Positions 60,465-64,000 of a DNA stretch of 64,000 nt are shown here, piece by piece. The notes beneath the pieces were generated by a model. The model was not told where the DNA came from. It saw only the letters and a program-made list of their open reading frames with translations, and did no database searches. Numbering within the stretch: position 1 is the stretch's first letter; the number at the start of each line of letters is the position of its first letter. Made by a program: the position numbers and the translations under genes. Source of the DNA: Serratia symbiotica str. 'Cinara cedri' (GTDB lineage: Bacteria > Pseudomonadota > Gammaproteobacteria > Enterobacterales > Enterobacteriaceae); assembly GCA_000238975.1 (NCBI GenBank), contig CP002295.1, positions 1 through 64,000 of the forward strand. The letters are read 5' to 3'.

Positions 60465-61286
60465 TTAAATTCCATCACCATGCTCAAAGCCGCGATTGGT
60501 ATCAGTAAAATATTGGTCCATTTCCATTGATGGAATATCGCTTTCTGGTCGGCCAACAATGCGCGCTGGTACTCCTGCAGCAGTTGTATGTGGTGGTACT
60601 GTTCGCAGTACAACAGACCCGGCACCAATTTTTGCGCCTTTACCTACTTCAATATTACCAAGAATTTTAGCTCCAGCACCAATCATCACACCCTCACGGA
60701 TTTTAGGGTGACGATCTCCTACAGTCTTTCCAGTACCGCCTAATGTTACTAGCTGTAAGATAGAAACGTCATTTTCTACTACTGCAGTTTCACCAATCAC
60801 AATACCAGTAGCATGATCGATCATAATACCGCAACCAATACTTGCCGCTGGGTGAATGTCAACGCCGAAAGCAACTGAGATCTGATTTTGCATATAGATA
60901 GCTAATGCCTGCCGACCTCGTAACCATAGCCAATGCCCTATACGATATGCTTGAAGTGCATGAAATCCTTTTAGGTATAGTAGTGGAGTAGAATATTTAT
61001 CTACTGCTGGGTCGCGTAGTCTAACAGCAAGAATATCGCGTGCTGCTGAAATGATCATCTGTTGATCAGATAAGTATGCATCTTCCACTACTTCTCTGAC
61101 AGCAATAGCAGGCATGATTGAATTAGCCAGTTTGTTAGCAAGGATATAGCTAAGAGCATTACCTAAGTTTTCATGTTTGAGTAGTGTCGCATGGAAAAAG
61201 CTAGCTAGCATCGGTTCGCAATCAGCTAGTGCTCTCGCCTCTGATTTAATATTATACCAGACTTGTTTTAATTCTTTAGGCGACAT
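60465..61286 (-). CDS. cysE: Serine O-acetyltransferase
   Basis: CysE makes O-acetylserine for cysteine synthesis. The 273-aa product has E. coli length, with an N-terminal helical domain and a C-terminal left-handed beta-helix (DIHPAASIGCGIMIDHATG, GETAVVENDVSILQ, GDRHPKIREGVMIGAGAKILG). The end PSMEMDQYFTDTNRGFEHGDGI parallels the E. coli tail, including the methionine whose mutation relieves cysteine feedback there. It lies in the gpsA-cysE cluster. Confidence 0.96.
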   Translation of the reverse strand: MSPKELKQVWYNIKSEARALADCEPMLASFFHATLLKHENLGNALSYILANKLANSIMPAIAVREVVEDAYLSDQQMIISAARDILAVRLRDPAVDKYSTPLLYLKGFHALQAYRIGHWLWLRGRQALAIYMQNQISVAFGVDIHPAASIGCGIMIDHATGIVIGETAVVENDVSILQLVTLGGTGKTVGDRHPKIREGVMIGAGAKILGNIEVGKGAKIGAGSVVLRTVPPHTTAAGVPARIVGRPESDIPSMEMDQYFTDTNRGFEHGDGI

Positions 61287-61377
61287 GATATTCCTCTTTG
61301 CTTTTCATGCAGATGTACTATCTCGAGATAGTACGGTATCTAGCCGCGCTCTGAGTCACTAGAGTTAGCATGTTAAC

Positions 61378-62415
61378 TTAGTATAGTATTTTAGAGTGTA
61401 TACTAAGTTCTTCATCTTTTCTCGTACGACCTAATAAATGTAATGCGGCTTCATGTGCATCTTTTTTGCAGTATAATACTTGATAAATTTGTTCGGTGAT
61501 CGGCATTTCTACGCTATAACGTTGTGCAAGTGTTAATACTTCTTTGGTATTTAAATAGCCTTCAACTACCTGACCAATATTATCTTGGGCTTCTTTTACA
61601 TCCTTACCTTTTCCTAGCAAAATTCCGAAACGACGGTTGCGAGATTGATTATCCGTACAAGTTAATACCAGATCTCCTAGCCCCGCCATGCCCATAAATG
61701 TTGAGGTATTAGCGCCCATTGAAGACCCAAGACGGCTCATTTCTGCAACGCCACGGGTAATTAAAGCAGTGCGCGCATTAGAACCAAAACCTATACCGTC
61801 AGACATACCTGCGCCGATAGCAATTACATTTTTTACTACACCGCCCACTTGCACCCCGATAAGATCAGGGTTGCTATATACACGAAAACTTTTGCCACAG
61901 TGCAGCAGTTGTTGCAATTCATTAGCAAACTGCGCATCAGTTGCTGCTAGTGCAATCGCAGTTGGCATACCAATAGCCAGTTCTTTAGCAAACGTTGGTC
62001 CAGATATGACAGCTAATGGAATGCTATCTCCTAGAGCTTCCCGTGCTACATCTTGAAGTAACCGACCGGTTTTTGCTTCAAGTCCTTTAGTTGCCCATAT
62101 GATACGCGCATCTGACCTTAGATATGGCTTTAATTTATATAGTACATCACCGAATACATAGCTTGGGACCACCACTAATACGTCACGGCTCATTGCGAGA
62201 GCTCGTTGCAAATTATCTTCAAGTAATAATAAATCAGGGAATGGCACGCCAGGTAGAAAGTTTGGGTTACAACGATGTTGTTGTAATTTTTGAATTTGCG
62301 CTGGATTATGGCCCCATAGTATAACACGATGGCCATTACGTGACAAGGTCATAGCTAATGCTGTACCGTAAAAACCAGCACCAATAATGACCATGGAAAC
62401 ATGGGTACTATTCAT
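61378..62415 (-). CDS. gpsA: Glycerol-3-phosphate dehydrogenase (NAD(P)+)
   Basis: GpsA makes sn-glycerol-3-phosphate, the PlsB substrate. The 345-aa product (E. coli 339) has the dinucleotide fold [10 protein letters not shown] (serine replaced by phenylalanine), [30 protein letters not shown] with the catalytic lysine, and [10 protein letters not shown]. The C-terminus is a few residues longer. The ATG overlaps the secB stop by one base (TGATG), so translation is coupled. Confidence 0.96.
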   Translation of the reverse strand: MNSTHVSMVIIGAGFYGTALAMTLSRNGHRVILWGHNPAQIQKLQQHRCNPNFLPGVPFPDLLLLEDNLQRALAMSRDVLVVVPSYVFGDVLYKLKPYLRSDARIIWATKGLEAKTGRLLQDVAREALGDSIPLAVISGPTFAKELAIGMPTAIALAATDAQFANELQQLLHCGKSFRVYSNPDLIGVQVGGVVKNVIAIGAGMSDGIGFGSNARTALITRGVAEMSRLGSSMGANTSTFMGMAGLGDLVLTCTDNQSRNRRFGILLGKGKDVKEAQDNIGQVVEGYLNTKEVLTLAQRYSVEMPITEQIYQVLYCKKDAHEAALHLLGRTRKDEELSIHSKILY

Positions 62416-62888
62416 CAGATATCCTGATGTAATACAGCACTCTTGTCTTCTTCCTCTCGTTGCATATATCTTATAAACAACGCATCAAAATTGACTGGCG
62501 CTAGAATTATTTGTGGAAACGTGCCACGTGAAACTAAATTTGTAATACATTCCCGTGCATACGGAAATAGAATATTTGGGCAGTATACTTCTAAGCAATG
62601 TGCTAGTTGAGTACCTGTAATACCAGTAATAGAAAAGATTCCGGCTTGTTGCACTTCACATAGAAAAGCGGTTTCTTTACTTAAATTAGCGGTGATGGTT
62701 ATATGTAATGCTACTTCATAAACGTTATTAGTTAGTTCATTAGAGGTAGTTTTTATATCAATCTTTACTTCTGGGTGCCATACTTGTTGGAAAATTTCAG
62801 GCGTTTTTGGTGCCTCAAAGGAGATATCTTTAGTATAGATTCGTTGAATCTGAAAAGTCATCTCTGTGTTATTTTGTTGTTCTAACAT
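62415..62888 (-). CDS. secB: Protein-export chaperone SecB
   Basis: SecB keeps preproteins unfolded and delivers them to SecA. The 157-aa product (E. coli 155) is well conserved: [51 protein letters not shown] and SRGTFPQ. It is upstream of and overlapping gpsA. The usual upstream neighbour grxC is a pseudogene. Confidence 0.95.
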   Translation of the reverse strand: MLEQQNNTEMTFQIQRIYTKDISFEAPKTPEIFQQVWHPEVKIDIKTTSNELTNNVYEVALHITITANLSKETAFLCEVQQAGIFSITGITGTQLAHCLEVYCPNILFPYARECITNLVSRGTFPQIILAPVNFDALFIRYMQREEEDKSAVLHQDI

Positions 62889-62920
62889 ATATATAATATC
62901 TCTAATTAAATATACTTGAT

Positions 62921-63216
62921 TAATACCTGATAATAATCGCTTCTATTTTAAGCAATAAGTCAAGGTAACAACAAGTATCAAGTGCATATAAATCATCACA
63001 ACCTCCTATTTAGTTTTTATGAATGAAAATTTGTGGAGCGGTATTTTTTTTTGCTACGCTTAATTATTTCTTTGTATTTTGAGCAATCTACGTAAATTAC
63101 GATCTCGTTAAATTTAACGCTTTTATTTACTAGTAAAATTTTGACACTTTTACAGAATAGATAGGTTGCTATGGTGTAGATATCAATATAAAGCATAGAT
63201 TGCTACCTTTATTTTA
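62921..63216 (-). pseudogene. grxC: grxC pseudogene (glutaredoxin 3)
   Basis: This is a clear and relatively fresh remnant. The complement reads KKNTAPQIFIHKN, stop, IGGCDDLYALD and then LDLLLK, matching GRTTVPQIFIDAQHIGGCDDLYALD and LDPLLK of GrxC. The front reads VAIYALY, stop, matching VEIYTKxTCPYC with the first active-site cysteine turned into a stop. The expected start codon reads ATA. It lies between yibN and secB, as in E. coli. Confidence 0.9.
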
Positions 63217-63235
63217 AGAAATTATTTCTTGTGCA

Positions 63236-63667
63236 CTATTTGCGTACTAATGGTAGATTGTCACGATTCCAACCGGTAATTCCTTCTTCTAAAATTACAA
63301 CATAACTAAAACCGGCTTTATTAAGAATTGCTGCAGGTTCTCGTGAATTAGTGCCGTTAGCGCACACTACAATAATAGGCTGTGTTTTATGCTTTGCTAA
63401 ACCTCCCAGGTTGCTATTCTTAATTTCATTTACAGTTAAGTTGATAGCATTAGTAATGTGACCAGTGGAGAAGTCATTGCGGCTGCGAGTATCAATTATT
63501 TTTCCGTTTTTTTGATTAATGAGACGTATAGCTTCATTGTGAGATATCTTTTTAATGTTAGAAAAATAATTATTGAAGGTTATGGTGATGATTGCAAATA
63601 ATAGAGCAGCCCAAGTTAAACATAGTACTGGGTAATTTTTAATAAATGGTATAATTTCCTGTATCAT
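63236..63667 (-). CDS. yibN: Rhodanese-like protein YibN
   Basis: The 143-aa product has E. coli length, with an N-terminal membrane helix (about residues 12-30) and one rhodanese domain: IIDTRSRNDFSTGHITNAIN, then VVCANGTNSREPA, where the cysteine sits at the rhodanese active-site position. E. coli YibN has Asp there, so this version could be catalytically active (inference). It heads the yibN-grxC-secB-gpsA-cysE cluster. Confidence 0.9.
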   Translation of the reverse strand: MIQEIIPFIKNYPVLCLTWAALLFAIITITFNNYFSNIKKISHNEAIRLINQKNGKIIDTRSRNDFSTGHITNAINLTVNEIKNSNLGGLAKHKTQPIIVVCANGTNSREPAAILNKAGFSYVVILEEGITGWNRDNLPLVRK

Positions 63668-63779
63668 AGAGTAGGAACCTTATGTTATTTTCTTCGTAAG
63701 AAAAGGTTAAGATACTTCAGTATACCGATCGATTATAACAAATGCAGCTAATAAGCAAACGCTGATATATAAACTATAG

Positions 63780-64000
63780 CTTACATTAAGTAATGTAGAT
63801 AATTAGAGTACAAAATATATGTAGTTTATTATAATTTTCATATCCTCAAGGAGAATTTTAAGTATCATAAATTATACAATTAATAGGTGGGCAAATTTTA
63901 TAGATACGGCTAGTGAGTAGCAGGTTGATCATGAATGATCTCCTGATCGATCAAGGAAAATATATATTTCATAGCATGAATATTTATTCAAAATAAAATA
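63780..64000 (+). pseudogene. gpmM: gpmM pseudogene, 5' part (Mn-dependent phosphoglycerate mutase)
   Basis: Near 63888 the frame reads WANFIDTASE, stop, QVD, resembling LWANRPHTLIDASGLEVG of GpmM, followed by SPDR for LPDR. The gene is divergent from yibN, as in E. coli. The remnant runs past the window end. A GpmA-type enzyme elsewhere could replace it. Confidence 0.5.

Overview
This looks like part of the chromosome of a gammaproteobacterial (Enterobacterales) insect endosymbiont part-way through genome reduction. The DNA is very AT-rich. I count 38 intact genes covering about half of the 64 kb (roughly 33 kb by adding lengths). All are ordinary single-copy enterobacterial genes, with proteins close to their Escherichia coli counterparts in length and sequence. 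There are no rRNA, tRNA, insertion sequence, prophage or CRISPR features that I can see. Gene order follows E. coli in blocks. Two details point to a Serratia/Yersinia-like ancestor: a waaE-type glycosyltransferase lies between waaA and coaD, and a proC remnant lies between the yggS remnant and yggT. The low coding density resembles Serratia symbiotica lineages of Cinara aphids, but that identification is inference.

Layout. 1-6534: ATP synthase operon atpBEFHAGDC, closed by a strong terminator. 7003-10571: glmU and glmS. 11169-13451: ubiD pseudogene, then fre. 13500-17344: traces of fadA, pepQ and yigZ, then trkH and hemG. 17345-24161: remnants of metH and yjbB, then pgi. 24880-29060: ubiC and ubiA pseudogenes, plsB, dgkA pseudogene. 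30806-36022: metK, endA and rsmE pseudogenes, then gshB-yqgE-ruvX. 36400-41243: yggR, yggS and proC pseudogenes, then yggT-yggU-hemW. 42330-46450: glyS, glyQ, wecH pseudogene. 47080-56638: yicC, rph-pyrE, dut, coaBC pseudogene, a possible radC remnant, rpmB-rpmG-mutM, coaD-waaE-waaA. 59042-59662: sodA. 59960-64000: trmL pseudogene, cysE, gpsA, secB, grxC pseudogene, yibN, gpmM pseudogene.

The main result is that much of the apparent intergenic DNA is a readable graveyard. Where synteny with E. coli or Serratia predicts a gene, translating the predicted strand often gives a protein that aligns almost residue by residue with the expected family, broken by stops and small indels. I identified these by eye from remembered family sequences. 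None has been tested by a database search, and confidence varies entry by entry.

The losses make pathway sense. ubiC, ubiA and ubiD are all dead, so ubiquinone synthesis is broken at several steps. metH and metK are both dead, so remethylation of homocysteine and S-adenosylmethionine synthesis may be missing, although the radical-SAM protein HemW is intact. coaBC is dead while coaD is intact. proC, grxC, gpmM, dgkA, the methyltransferases rsmE and trmL, and endA have also decayed. What remains intact is ATP synthesis, envelope precursor synthesis (GlmU, GlmS, PlsB, GpsA, WaaA, WaaE), translation (GlyQS, L28, L33), nucleotide housekeeping, a K+ uptake subunit, secretion chaperoning, cysteine precursor supply and some redox protection. 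I found no novel defence or mobile system.
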